A DNA stretch of 56,988 nucleotides. Origin: Devosia sp. GTDB taxonomy: Bacteria > Pseudomonadota > Alphaproteobacteria > Rhizobiales > Devosiaceae. Positions 26,398 to 35,265 of this stretch are shown in pieces. Within the stretch, counting starts at the first letter, position 1. The number at the start of each line of letters is the position of its first letter. Under the pieces are notes generated by a model. The model was not told the origin of the DNA and did not search any database. It saw only the letters and a program-made list of their open reading frames with translations. A program made the translations under genes and the position numbers. The stretch spans positions 1 to 56,988 of the forward strand of contig NZ_JAQGJV010000038.1 in assembly GCF_028290435.1 (NCBI RefSeq), given 5' to 3'.

Positions 26398-26862
26398 CTA
26401 GATGGCGCGATTGGCTTCGCCTTCAAAATTGTCGAGCATCCTTTTCAACAGGCCGATGGCGGTTTCGATCTCGGCGTCGGTCATGCCGGCGACCGCCACG
26501 TCGTTCCCTTCCTCCATGTGGCGATTGATCTGCGGCAGCGCGTCGATGGCTTTTGGCGTGAGGCCGACGAGGCTGCTCCGCCCGTCATCGGGATCCTTGC
26601 GGCGAACCACGAACCCGTCTCGCTCCAGCCGGCCAAGGAGCTGTGCCATGCTGGACTGCTCGACCCTCAGACGCTCGGTCAGTTGCTTCTGCGTCATCTC
26701 GCCGGCCGCGCTCAGCAGGTTGAGCACCGGGTAGCCGGCGATACCGGTGCCCAGCGGCTGGATTCGCGCCTCGGCGTATCGCCCCATCACGCGAGCCAGC
26801 CGCATGACCAGATGCCCCGGGCGGGTGTTCAGGGTCCACTTGCGCGATTGAGTCACTTGCAT
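26398..26862 (-). CDS. MarR-family transcriptional regulator
   Basis: A 154-residue winged-helix repressor. The DNA-binding core includes MTQKQLTERLRVEQSSMAQLLGRLERDGFVVRRKDPDDGRS at about residues 57-98, with the typical beta-hairpin wing. It is divergent from the FAD monooxygenase. A three-part inverted repeat directly upstream of its start probably controls both genes; MarR proteins usually release DNA on binding small phenolic or drug-like compounds. Confidence 0.93.
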   Translation of the reverse strand: MQVTQSRKWTLNTRPGHLVMRLARVMGRYAEARIQPLGTGIAGYPVLNLLSAAGEMTQKQLTERLRVEQSSMAQLLGRLERDGFVVRRKDPDDGRSSLVGLTPKAIDALPQINRHMEEGNDVAVAGMTDAEIETAIGLLKRMLDNFEGEANRAI

Positions 26863-26866
26863 AATA

Positions 26867-26893
26867 TCCTATATATCTGTATAGGACCCTATA
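26867..26893. promoter_or_regulatory. Three-half-site MarR operator
   Basis: TCCTATA (26867-26873), TATAGGA (26880-26886) and CCTATA (26888-26893) form two overlapping perfect inverted repeats that share the middle half-site. The site lies between the divergent starts at 26862 and 26942 and is AT-rich, so it likely overlaps the promoters. Confidence 0.65.
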
Positions 26894-26941
26894 TACCATG
26901 GAGCTGGTTGAAAGTCACCTGGCCCGGAAAGGATTATTTGC

Positions 26942-28057
26942 ATGATCACCATCATAGGCGCCGGCGTCGCCGGTCCGCTCCTCGCCTACATGCTCGGCAA
27001 GAACGGCGTTGCAGTCACCGTGCTGGAAGCCGATGGATCGCTCGATGAACGCCACCAGGGTGGCATGCTCAATCTCAACGAGGGAACCGGCAAGCCTGCT
27101 CTCGAGGCCGCCGGGCTCTACGAGCAGGCCATGCGGCTTGTCCTGCAGGGCGGTGACGCCATGCTGCTGCGCGACCGGACCGGCAAGGTGCTTTTCCAGG
27201 ACGCCGGCAATGGCTTGCGGCCGGAAATTGACCGGGGCGCTCTGCGTCGTCTGGTCGTCGAGGCCCTGCCAGAGGGCGTCATCCGATGGAACAGCAAGGT
27301 CAAGTCGATCGACCGCACCGATAATGGCTTTGAGATCGCCCTCATAGATGGCTCCGTCTTGACGGCCGATGCCGTCGTTGGCGCCGACGGCGCCTGGTCG
27401 CGGGTGCGGCCGCTGCTGACGGCACAGCAGCCGCTCTACACCGGCACGACCTTCGTCGAACTGCGCTATCTCGATGCCGACAGCAATTATCCCGAGGCCA
27501 AGAGGATCGTCGGCGATGGCCTGATGTTCGCGCTCTCCCATGGTCGAGGCCTGCTCGCCCATCGCGAACCCGACAATGAGCTTTGTTTCTATGCCGCCCT
27601 GAACCTGCCCGAAGACATGGTGCGCCGGCAATTCACCAATGCCGAACTGGTGGAATTCTTCCCCGATTGGGCCGGCGACTATCGCGCTGTGCTGTCCAGG
27701 AGTGACGGCGCTCCGATTACGCGCCCGATCTATGCACTGCCCACGGGCGAGTTCTGGCCCCATGCTCATGACGCAACCCTCATTGGTGACGCAGCGCATG
27801 TGATGTCGCCGTTTGCCGGGGAAGGCGTGAACCTTGCCATGGCCGACGCGGCGGACCTCGCCGCAGCCATTCTCGCCCACCCGCACGATATTGACCTGGC
27901 CTTCTCGCGCTACGAAGCAACGATGGCCGCGCGCACCGTCCGCTTCCAGGAAGAATCTGCGGCCAACCTGACCCTGGCCTTTGCCGAGGATGCGCCTGCC
28001 GGCTTCCTCGCATTCTTTGAGAGCCTCGGCGAACCCGAGGGAGAAGGTCAGCGCTAG
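26942..28057 (+). CDS. FAD-dependent monooxygenase (TetX-like group)
   Basis: A 371-residue class A flavin monooxygenase. It has the N-terminal FAD motif IIGAGVAGPLLAYML (residues 4-18), GGMLNLNEGTGKPALEAAGL near 41, RPEIDRGALRRL near 97, VVGADGAWSRVR near 145 and GDAAHVMSPFAGEGVN near 281. These segments resemble the TetX-type group, which oxidises polycyclic compounds; actual drug inactivation cannot be inferred. AAAGGA precedes the ATG. It is divergent from a MarR repressor, a common arrangement for detoxification enzymes. Confidence 0.88.
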   Translation: MITIIGAGVAGPLLAYMLGKNGVAVTVLEADGSLDERHQGGMLNLNEGTGKPALEAAGLYEQAMRLVLQGGDAMLLRDRTGKVLFQDAGNGLRPEIDRGALRRLVVEALPEGVIRWNSKVKSIDRTDNGFEIALIDGSVLTADAVVGADGAWSRVRPLLTAQQPLYTGTTFVELRYLDADSNYPEAKRIVGDGLMFALSHGRGLLAHREPDNELCFYAALNLPEDMVRRQFTNAELVEFFPDWAGDYRAVLSRSDGAPITRPIYALPTGEFWPHAHDATLIGDAAHVMSPFAGEGVNLAMADAADLAAAILAHPHDIDLAFSRYEATMAARTVRFQEESAANLTLAFAEDAPAGFLAFFESLGEPEGEGQR

Positions 28058-28227
28058 TCAAGATCGCGCTTGCCCTCGACGCCGGCCGCCATCGGGAACC
28101 ACGTCGTGATTATTCAGCGATGTCAATGATCTCGAGCCCCACCGCCCGAGGACTCGACGGGCACGGGCTGGCGGGTGTCTCCATTTCGAGCCTAAGCAGT
28201 AGTACGGCTACCCGCGGAAAAATGCAC

Positions 28228-28300
28228 ACTTGGCGATCACGGCTTGTTAAGCCTGCTTTCATGATGCTGTGGGGCTTAACGAGTTATGAAAGCACCAAGT
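28228..28300 (+). ncRNA. Candidate structured leader RNA
   Basis: Three helices fit a compact three-way junction. P1 is ACTTGG (28228-28233) with CCAAGT (28295-28300). P2 is GGCTT/AAGCC around GTT (28241-28253). P3 is TGCTTTCAT (28254-28262) with ATGAAAGCA (28286-28294). P2 and P3 abut, as do P3 and P1. In the P3 loop, GGCTTAAC (28273-28280) is fully complementary to GTTAAGCC of P2 (28246-28253), so a pseudoknot or an alternative pairing is possible. The ribosome site of the next gene follows 16 bases later. It is not recognised as a known riboswitch class. Confidence 0.45.
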
Positions 28301-28329
28301 CCAGAATGGACGTAAAAGGAGACCCTCCC

Positions 28330-28806
28330 ATGCCCGCTTTGCGTTCCCTCACCACCATCGTGTTTGCCATCCTCGCCGCCTTTGCCACCCCTGTCCTGGC
28401 GCAGGACGTGCCGGCCGTGACCATTACGGGCGCGTCCGGCTCCGTTACGTTCGATCGCACCCAGCTTGAGGCCATGGGCTTGGTCTCGATCAAGACCAAG
28501 ACGCCCTGGAACGAAGGCGTGGTGGATTTCGAGGGTGTTCCCCTGGCGCTGCTGCTCGAAAAGGCCAATGCCAAGGGCGACACCACCACCGTCACCGCGC
28601 TCAACGATTACAGCGTCGATATCCCTACCGCCGATTTCGCTGAATTCGGCGCCATCCTGGCGGTCAAGCGCAACGGCGCCTATATGCCGGTCGACGACCA
28701 GGGTCCGTTTTTCGTGATCTATCCGTTCGACAGCAATCCGACCCTGCAGGGCCAGCCCTATTACGGTCGCGCCGTCTGGCAGGTCAAGGAACTCACCGTC
28801 CAGTAG
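28330..28806 (+). CDS. Periplasmic oxidoreductase molybdopterin-binding-domain-like protein
   Basis: A 158-residue exported protein. The signal peptide (residues 1-23) ends VLAQ, followed by a short SUOX-fold-like segment (VTITGASGSVTFDRTQLEAMGL, split near residue 30; VDFEGVPLALLLEKA near 71; ALNDYSVDIP near 95; and GPFFVIYPFD near 128). This is only the C-terminal third of the usual molybdopterin domain, so it probably does not bind the cofactor and may act as a ligand sensor. AAGGAG lies eight bases before the ATG. It lies 30 bases ahead of a membrane GGDEF-EAL gene, suggesting a sensor-effector pair. Confidence 0.8.
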   Translation: MPALRSLTTIVFAILAAFATPVLAQDVPAVTITGASGSVTFDRTQLEAMGLVSIKTKTPWNEGVVDFEGVPLALLLEKANAKGDTTTVTALNDYSVDIPTADFAEFGAILAVKRNGAYMPVDDQGPFFVIYPFDSNPTLQGQPYYGRAVWQVKELTVQ

Positions 28807-28836
28807 GCCGCGATCGGCGGCCGCCCCAACCACGGA

Positions 28837-31170
28837 ATGAACTCTTCCACCTTGCGCGTCCTACGCATAGCACTGACCGTCGTGATCCTGGGCTTCATCG
28901 CCTCGGCCATCTATATCTCCGCCCTGGTTTTCCAGCGCCAGGCGGCGCTCGAAGGGGTGGGCCTGGGCAATGTCACCTGGATCGTGGCTCAGGCTCCCAG
29001 CGAGTTTGCCCGCCTCGAACAGCGCGTCAGCGCCTTCGGCCTTGAGGGCGGCCAGTCCAACGCCGCCGAGGTCAAGCTGCGCTTCGATATCGTCGGCAAC
29101 CGGCTCAAGACGCTGCGGACCCGGGATATCGAGGCCTTTTCGCTCTCCGATCCGCGCATCGGCCAGATCCTGAACGACCTTGAACAGGCCCTTAATGACA
29201 CGAGGCCCCTGCTCGACGATCTTGCCGAGCCCGGCACGCCTGCGCGCATCCTGACTATCCTCGAGCCGATCTATCCCAAGCTGGCGCGCCTTTCCACCGA
29301 TGCCAATGTGTGGAACGTGGCGCGCATCGCGGCGGACCGGGAAGCTCTGTTCGGCCTGCAATGGGCTTTTACCTGGGTCGCCATCGGCATGATCGCCTGC
29401 GGCTCCGCGCTGGCAGGCCTGCTGCTGCTGCACAATAACCTTCTAGGTCGCGCGCAGGAGGTGCTGAAGCAGAAGGAGCAGAGCCTGGCCCTGCAGAATG
29501 CCCGGTTCGACACCGCCCTCGATGCCATGTCGCTGGGTCTGGTCCTGCTGGACACGCAATACCGCATCATTGTCTGCAATCCCCGCTTCCTCGCCATTTT
29601 CGGACTGGACAAGGCCCTTGCCGCGCCCGGAACCCCCATTGCCGACCTGATCGCGCCCGAGCTGCTGTCCGATGCCGTCCATGAGTTCACCCGCGCCGAC
29701 GACGACGAAGACGACATCGCCGTGCTCAACGAGCGCGCCCACCACCTGCCCAACGGCATGGTGCTGCTGATCACGCGCGATTCCATGGCCGAGGGCGGTT
29801 GGGTTTGCACCTTCGAGGACGTCACCGAACGCCACCGCGCGCAAAACCGCGTCGTTCACATGGCCCACCACGACGCCCTGACCGGGATGCCCAACCGGCT
29901 CTTGTTCTGGGAAAGCATCACCCAAGCGGTGCGCGGCCTGGGGCAACGGGCGCAGCCCTTTGCGGTCCTCTTTCTCGATCTCGATCGGTTCAAGGAGGTC
30001 AACGATACGCTGGGCCATCCGGTGGGCGATGCCCTGTTGCGCCAGGTCGCCGAGCGCCTGCGGCACACCTTGTCCCCCCGCGATATCGTCGCGCGGCTGG
30101 GTGGCGATGAATTTGCCGTGCTGCACTATTGTGGTGATACGTCTCTCGACAGCACCCTGGAGCTGTCGGAGCGCCTGATCGATACGGTCGGGCGGCCCTA
30201 TCACATCGAGGACCACGAGATTGTCGTCAGCACCAGCATCGGCATTGCCGTAGCCCCGGCCGACGGCAGCGATTCCGACCAGTTGATGAAGAACGCCGAC
30301 CTGGCGCTCTATTCGGCCAAGGCTGATGGCACGGGCACGTCTCGCTTCTTTACCGCGCGCATGGAGCAGGTGCTGCGCAGCCGTCACCTGCTCGAGGCCG
30401 ACCTGCGCAGCGGCATCAGGCTGGGCCAGTTCGAGCTTTTTTACCAACCCCTGATCAGCCTCAAGACCCGGCGGATCGTCTCCGGCGAAGCGCTGATGCG
30501 CTGGCGCCATCCCGAGCACGGCCTCATCTCGCCGGCGGACTTCATCCCGCTTGCCGAGGAGACCGGGGTTATCGACCTGCTGGGCGAATGGGCGCTACTT
30601 CAGGCATGCCGGGACGCCCTGGCTTGGCCTGAACATATCCGGGTTTCGGTCAACCTGTCGCCCGTCCAGTTCCGCAAGGCGGGGCTCTTCGATATGGTCA
30701 AGGCCGCGCTGGCCGATAGCGGGATCGCGCCGCAACGGCTCGAGCTGGAAATCACCGAATCCGTCTTGCTGCGCAACAATGCCGCCAATCTTGAAGCGCT
30801 GCGCCGCTTGCGTGCCTTAGGCCTGACCATCGCGCTCGATGACTTCGGCACCGGCTATTCGTCGCTGAGCTATCTGCAGCGCTTCCCCTTCGACAAGCTC
30901 AAGATCGACCAGAGTTTCGTGCGCGACCTCGAAAACCGGCCCGATAGCCTGGCTATCGTGCAGTCCATCGCCACGCTTGGCCGCAACCTGAAAATGCAGA
31001 CCACGGCCGAAGGCGTCGAGACCCAGGCACAGCTGGACATCATCACCGAGGCCGGCTGCTCGGAAGCCCAGGGCTACTTCTTCAGCCGCCCGACACCCGA
31101 AACCGAATTCCGTGCCCTGCTGACCCAGCAGGACCTTGAGAGCGGACCGCTCCGCTCTCACAAGTGGTGA
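28837..31170 (+). CDS. Membrane GGDEF-EAL cyclic-di-GMP enzyme
   Basis: A 777-residue inner-membrane signalling protein. Helix 1 (about residues 8-30) and helix 2 (about 178-202) enclose a roughly 145-residue periplasmic domain. A PAS-like domain follows at about 225-330, then GGDEF with an intact LGGDEFAV near 421, and EAL with GEALMRWRHP near 550, ITESVL, DDFGTGYSSLSYL and the later catalytic segment KIDQSFV. Both catalytic motifs look intact, so it could synthesise and degrade cyclic-di-GMP. It is probably cotranscribed with the periplasmic protein upstream, which may feed a signal to its periplasmic domain. Confidence 0.93.
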   Translation: MNSSTLRVLRIALTVVILGFIASAIYISALVFQRQAALEGVGLGNVTWIVAQAPSEFARLEQRVSAFGLEGGQSNAAEVKLRFDIVGNRLKTLRTRDIEAFSLSDPRIGQILNDLEQALNDTRPLLDDLAEPGTPARILTILEPIYPKLARLSTDANVWNVARIAADREALFGLQWAFTWVAIGMIACGSALAGLLLLHNNLLGRAQEVLKQKEQSLALQNARFDTALDAMSLGLVLLDTQYRIIVCNPRFLAIFGLDKALAAPGTPIADLIAPELLSDAVHEFTRADDDEDDIAVLNERAHHLPNGMVLLITRDSMAEGGWVCTFEDVTERHRAQNRVVHMAHHDALTGMPNRLLFWESITQAVRGLGQRAQPFAVLFLDLDRFKEVNDTLGHPVGDALLRQVAERLRHTLSPRDIVARLGGDEFAVLHYCGDTSLDSTLELSERLIDTVGRPYHIEDHEIVVSTSIGIAVAPADGSDSDQLMKNADLALYSAKADGTGTSRFFTARMEQVLRSRHLLEADLRSGIRLGQFELFYQPLISLKTRRIVSGEALMRWRHPEHGLISPADFIPLAEETGVIDLLGEWALLQACRDALAWPEHIRVSVNLSPVQFRKAGLFDMVKAALADSGIAPQRLELEITESVLLRNNAANLEALRRLRALGLTIALDDFGTGYSSLSYLQRFPFDKLKIDQSFVRDLENRPDSLAIVQSIATLGRNLKMQTTAEGVETQAQLDIITEAGCSEAQGYFFSRPTPETEFRALLTQQDLESGPLRSHKW

Positions 31171-31184
31171 ACTGACGCCGGGCT

Positions 31185-32387
31185 CTAGCGATCGAAGAAG
31201 CCCGCATCCTCTTCCTTGAGATACTTCTTGGCGCCTTCGGCATCGATATCGAGGCCTAGTCCGGGCGCCTCAAGCAGATCGACCATCGAGTTCTTGACCA
31301 CCTGCTTGGGCAGGCCGATGACGATGTCGTTCCACCACGGGTCCGAGGCGCTGGGATATTCGAAGGCGATATAGTTCGCCGGCAGCGTGGCGCAGACATT
31401 GATCAGCGCGCCCATGCCCAGCAGCCCATTGGCGGTGCCGTGCGGCGCCATCATGATCGAGTGCATATAGGCGTGCTCGGCGACCCATTTCAGCTCGGCA
31501 ATGCCACCGATATCCGCGGGATCGGGACCGATGACGCGCACCGCCTGCGTTTCGATCAGTTCCTTGAAGTTGTGGCGCAGGTAGATCTGCTCGCCGGTAT
31601 GAATCGGCGTCGTGGTCGACAGCGTCAGCTCGCGATAGGCCTGCGGATTGACCCAAGGCACATAGTCGCCGGTCAGCATGTCCTCGAGCCACATCAGGTT
31701 GTGTTTCTCCACCGCATTGGCAAAGCGGATGGCATCGGGCAGGAACCAGCCCGGGCCGCAATCGAGCGCCAGCGAAACCTTGTCGCCCAGCACTTCCTTC
31801 ATGGCGGTGACGCAATCGAGCATGTGGTTGAAGCCGTGCTCGGAAATTTGTCCCTGATCCATGGCGCCGTGATAGCCGGCCTTGGTCTGACGCGGGCCAT
31901 AATGGAAGTCGTCAATGCTGTCCTTCATGTTGGAATGAAAGCTAATGCCCTGCTTGACCATGAAGAAGTTCTGCGGCTGCTCCATCATCCATTTGACGTC
32001 GGCGGCATAATCTTCGGGCCGGTCGCCGGTGCGCTTCTGCCGGATCGAGCCATTATAGACCCGCACCTGATCGCGCACCTTGCCGCCGAGGAGCTTGTAG
32101 ACCGGCACATTGGCGGCCTTGCCGGCGATGTCCCACAACGCGTGCTCGATCGCCGAGACCGCCGCGCCATAGGGCTTGAAGCTGCCGCGCTGGCGGATTT
32201 TGAGCATGACCCGCTCGACATCGGTCGGGTCTTCCCCGATCAAGGCCTCGCGGAAATGCAGCACCCACGGCTTGAGATAGCTCTTGGTGTATTCCACCTC
32301 GCCCAAGCCATAAATGCCCTCATCGGTGACGATGCGCACGATGGGGTGCCGGCCGATGACGGCGCAGCGCAGATCGGTAATCTTCAT
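31185..32387 (-). CDS. Enolase-superfamily protein 1 (mandelate racemase/muconate lactonising type)
   Basis: A 400-residue (beta/alpha)7 barrel enzyme. Metal ligands are Asp in LALDCGPGW near residue 210, Glu in WLEDML near 237 and Glu in HTGEQI near 264; a general-base dyad Asp/His is in DPADIGG and MAPHG. Members are sugar-acid dehydratases, racemases or epimerases. AGAGGA precedes the ATG. It is the distal gene of a minus-strand unit with a NIPSNAP protein and enolase protein 2 under the GntR regulator. The substrate is unknown. Confidence 0.88.
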   Translation of the reverse strand: MKITDLRCAVIGRHPIVRIVTDEGIYGLGEVEYTKSYLKPWVLHFREALIGEDPTDVERVMLKIRQRGSFKPYGAAVSAIEHALWDIAGKAANVPVYKLLGGKVRDQVRVYNGSIRQKRTGDRPEDYAADVKWMMEQPQNFFMVKQGISFHSNMKDSIDDFHYGPRQTKAGYHGAMDQGQISEHGFNHMLDCVTAMKEVLGDKVSLALDCGPGWFLPDAIRFANAVEKHNLMWLEDMLTGDYVPWVNPQAYRELTLSTTTPIHTGEQIYLRHNFKELIETQAVRVIGPDPADIGGIAELKWVAEHAYMHSIMMAPHGTANGLLGMGALINVCATLPANYIAFEYPSASDPWWNDIVIGLPKQVVKNSMVDLLEAPGLGLDIDAEGAKKYLKEEDAGFFDR

Positions 32388-32396
32388 GATTTCCTC

Positions 32397-32723
32397 TTAT
32401 TTGACCGACGAAAAGGCGGTCGGCGCCAGCAGTTGATTGGTGACATTGGCGACGATCTGGCCGTCGCGCTCGGATTCGTCGCGGGCCTTGAGCCACGCCG
32501 GATCGGTGATGAAAGCCGTCCATTTCTTTTCGCGTTCAGCCAGCGATTCCCAAGCCAGGAAATAGGTGAGGCGCTGGTTGCTTTCGCCCACCACCGTGGT
32601 GAAGAACCCGGCCTGGCGAATGCCATGCCGGTCCCAAATCGCCAGCGTATGCTCGGTAAAGCGCTTGAGCAGCGCCGGCAACCGGCCGGGCAGGCAGTCG
32701 TAGATACGCAGTTCGTAGATCAT
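32397..32723 (-). CDS. NIPSNAP-family protein
   Basis: A 108-residue small ferredoxin-like-fold protein with the typical opening MIYELRIYDCLPGRLPALL and YFLAWESLAEREKKW in the middle. The function of bacterial NIPSNAP proteins is unclear. The ATG at 32723 matches the family start, although its ribosome site is weak. It lies nine bases from enolase protein 1 and downstream of a repeat element. NIPSNAP genes often accompany sugar-acid dehydratases, which fits here. Confidence 0.85.
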   Translation of the reverse strand: MIYELRIYDCLPGRLPALLKRFTEHTLAIWDRHGIRQAGFFTTVVGESNQRLTYFLAWESLAEREKKWTAFITDPAWLKARDESERDGQIVANVTNQLLAPTAFSSVK

Positions 32724-32790
32724 GTTGACGCGTTCTTTTCTTCTCGTATTGCCTGTTGATGACCCCAGCGGCGCCACCTCCACCGAAGCG

Positions 32791-32899
32791 GCACCTCCCC
32801 CTTGACGGGGGAGGATGGGAGGGGGTGTTCGGAGCCCCGATGTTGATCGGGGCTAACCATCCCCCCACCCTTGATCCCTCCCCGCGAGGGGGAGGGTGA
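32791..32899. repeat. Dispersed hairpin repeat, copy 2
   Basis: Three hairpins in series: CCTCCCCC/GGGGGAGG (32794-32814), AGCCCCGAT/ATCGGGGCT (32833-32854, perfect 9 bp) and CCCTCCCC/GGGGGAGGG (32876-32896). The first arm and the following G-rich run with GTGTTC match copy 1 at 5.6 kb. It fills the 194-base gap between the NIPSNAP gene and enolase protein 2. Confidence 0.75.
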
Positions 32900-32917
32900 C
32901 GACTGATGGCTTCGCGC

Positions 32918-34279
32918 CTAGCTCCAGGTACGGTCCCAGGAATATTCATCATCCCACTGATCGGTCGGCAACCAGATGCCTTTGACACCGTCCTGTAGGT
33001 GCTGGCTGATGACCTCGTCGACCACGTCATCGATGCCGAGACCCGGCTTGTCCGTCACCTCGATGAAGCCGTTCTTGACCAGCGGCTTGGGCAGGCCGGT
33101 GACGATATCGTCCCACCAGTCCACGTCGGCCGAGTGATATTCCAGCGCCATGAAGTTCTCGGTCGCGACCGCCACATGAGCCGCCGCCATCGCCGCAATC
33201 GGGCTTTCGGCCATATGGATGGCCATGGCGATGCCATGCTCCTGCGCCGCGTCGCCGATCTTCTTGGTCTCGAGGATACCGCCCGAGGTCAGCAAATCCG
33301 GATGGATGACCGAGATGCCGGATTTCAGCAGCGGCTCGAACCCCTCCTTGAGGTAAATATCCTCGCCGGTGCAGATCGGCACAGAGGTCGCTTCCTGAAG
33401 CTGGCGATACTGGTCGGTATACTGCCACGGCACCACGTCCTCGAGCCAGGCCGGCACATATTTCTCGATCCGCTTGGCCAGCCGAATGCCGTTCTGTAGC
33501 GAGATATGGCCGACATGATCGATGGCCAGCGGGATATCCATGCCGATCACGTCGCGGACCTCGGCAATGTACTGCTCCAGCAGATCGAGCCCCTTGTCGG
33601 TGAAGTGCAGCCCGCTGAACGGATGGCGGACATTGTGGGTGTCGTAGACCGCATTGCGGGCGCGCCGGTCCTCTGCCGTCTTGGCCGAGCCGCGGCTGGG
33701 ATGAATCTTGTAGCCTTCGAGCGTGCCGGCCGGGGCAACGACGGCGCCCGGAACGTCAGCGATCTGCATCAGGCCGAGGTCCATCTTGAGGAAGGTGAAG
33801 CCGCGATCCATGCGCTCCTTGAGGCGCTTGCCGGTCTCGGTGCCGCTCGGCTTTTCGGCATCGGTGTCGCAATAGATGCGCACCTTGTCGCGGAATTTGC
33901 CGCCCAGCATCTGGTAGATCGGCACCCCATAGGCCTTGCCGACGAGGTCCCACAGCGCAATCTCGATTGCCGATACGCCACCGCCCTGCCGACCATGGCC
34001 GCCGAACTGCTTGATGCGGCGGAACAGGCGGTCGACATCGCAGGGATTTTCACCCAGCAGCCGGCTCTTGAGCATCAGCGCATAAGTGGCGCTGGCGCCG
34101 TCGCGCACTTCGCCCAGGCCCACAATGCCCTGGTTGGTATAAATCTTGATGAGCGCGGAGGTGAACGGCGCGCCGACAATCTCGGCGACCCTGAGGTCGG
34201 TGATCCGCAGGTCGCTCGGGCTCGAGCTCATGCGGATATTGTTCTGGATCGTCTCGGCGTGTCCCAATGGGGTGGTCAT
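32918..34279 (-). CDS. Enolase-superfamily protein 2 (mandelate racemase/muconate lactonising type)
   Basis: A 453-residue enolase-superfamily enzyme, longer than the usual 380-400 because of an N-terminal tail and a C-terminal extension rich in Trp and Asp. It has the Lys in FLKMDLG near 170, Asp in AIDHVGH near 265, Glu in WLEDVVPW near 292, Glu in CTGEDIY near 318, the dyad Asp in HPDLLTSGG and His in AIHMAES. The ATG at 34279 follows AGGAGG by six bases. It is the first gene after gntR in the minus-strand unit. It is probably a sugar-acid dehydratase or epimerase; the substrate is unknown. Confidence 0.88.
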   Translation of the reverse strand: MTTPLGHAETIQNNIRMSSSPSDLRITDLRVAEIVGAPFTSALIKIYTNQGIVGLGEVRDGASATYALMLKSRLLGENPCDVDRLFRRIKQFGGHGRQGGGVSAIEIALWDLVGKAYGVPIYQMLGGKFRDKVRIYCDTDAEKPSGTETGKRLKERMDRGFTFLKMDLGLMQIADVPGAVVAPAGTLEGYKIHPSRGSAKTAEDRRARNAVYDTHNVRHPFSGLHFTDKGLDLLEQYIAEVRDVIGMDIPLAIDHVGHISLQNGIRLAKRIEKYVPAWLEDVVPWQYTDQYRQLQEATSVPICTGEDIYLKEGFEPLLKSGISVIHPDLLTSGGILETKKIGDAAQEHGIAMAIHMAESPIAAMAAAHVAVATENFMALEYHSADVDWWDDIVTGLPKPLVKNGFIEVTDKPGLGIDDVVDEVISQHLQDGVKGIWLPTDQWDDEYSWDRTWS

Positions 34280-34301
34280 CAAATTCCTCCTCAGAAAAAT
34301 G

Positions 34302-35006
34302 CTATGCCGGGCGCTTGCGAGGCCCGTTTCTTTTGGCGACGCCCATCTGTTCGATGATGTGACGTCCCGATCCTTCGACATGGCGCGCCACGATCGCGGC
34401 GGCACCCTCGGCATCCTGCCGCCTGATGCAGGCGATCAGTTCGCGATGCTCGCTCAACACCGCCACGCGGCGGCTCAGCGAAGTGGGAAAACGCCGGCTG
34501 ATGGCGCGCAAAATCTCGCGATGCTTCCACCACAGGTCGGCGGCATGGCGATTGTAGTGGCGATCGTAGATCAACTGGTGGAACCGCGTATCGAGCTGGC
34601 CGTGACGCTGCGGATCGGAAAAATTGAGCGCCTCGATCTCGGCCTGCGCAGCCTCGAGTTCGGCGATATCGGCATCGGTGACGATCGACACGAACCAGCG
34701 CGTCAGCGCCGGCTCGATCAAGACCTCGATCTCGATGATGTCGCGCACGAAGGCTTCGTCGATGGCCACGACGCGCGCCCCGCGATTGGCTTCCATCACC
34801 ACGAATCCCTCGCCGCGCAACTGCTGCAGCGCCTCGCGGACGGGGTTGGTGGAGGTGCCGTAGGAGGCAGCGAGATCGGCGACCTTGAGGCGCGCATTGG
34901 GTTCCAGCCGGCCCGAAATGATGTCTTCGCGGATCGCCTCATAGACCTTGCCCGGCTGGTCGAGAGCCGGTTCGGGCGCTGTGAGGATGACATCGTTCTC
35001 GCTCAT
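34302..35006 (-). CDS. GntR-family regulator (FCD type)
   Basis: A 234-residue regulator. The N-terminal winged helix runs [39 protein letters not shown] (about residues 22-60). The FCD effector domain follows, with metal-type His residues in [15 protein letters not shown] near 141 and a final [10 protein letters not shown]. It lies 22 bases upstream of enolase protein 2 and is divergent from the second transporter, so it probably governs both arms of the locus. The effector is likely a sugar acid or its dehydration product. Confidence 0.92.
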   Translation of the reverse strand: MSENDVILTAPEPALDQPGKVYEAIREDIISGRLEPNARLKVADLAASYGTSTNPVREALQQLRGEGFVVMEANRGARVVAIDEAFVRDIIEIEVLIEPALTRWFVSIVTDADIAELEAAQAEIEALNFSDPQRHGQLDTRFHQLIYDRHYNRHAADLWWKHREILRAISRRFPTSLSRRVAVLSEHRELIACIRRQDAEGAAAIVARHVEGSGRHIIEQMGVAKRNGPRKRPA

Positions 35007-35081
35007 AATGCCTGTTTAGGCGGCTTTTTGCGGCAAGCCAAGTCAGTTTGCACGTAAAATGCCACAAATAATGTACGATCT

Positions 35082-35114
35082 GTTCGAACTTGACACATAG
35101 TTTGCAGTCTGCAA
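35082..35114. promoter_or_regulatory. Candidate promoter and operator between gntR and the importer
   Basis: On the plus strand a TTGACA-type -35 (35090-35095) is followed by the inverted repeat TTGCA-GTC-TGCAA (35102-35114), with the 8-bp palindrome GTTCGAAC (35082-35089) just before it. No good -10 is seen. The repeat is well placed to be the GntR operator. Confidence 0.35.
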
Positions 35115-35265
35115 CGGTCTTGTATGGGAGACATGGGTGGCAAGCCCGGCCCCACGTAAGGCACCGAAACGATCTTGCGACTGAGGAGGCGCAGCGCATG
35201 CTGCGGGGAAGGCCCGGTGCGACCGAGGGGGTCGGACGGTCTTCCGAACGTGAGGAGGACTATCG

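Noticed and set aside
26942..28057. Reading the FAD monooxygenase as a tetracycline-resistance gene
   Set aside because: Motifs resemble the TetX group, but many members act on other compounds; resistance is not supported by sequence alone.
28246..28294. A classical H-type pseudoknot as the sole structure of the leader
   Set aside because: The first loop would have no bases, which is geometrically poor; an alternative-pairing model is more likely, so the pseudoknot is given only as an option.
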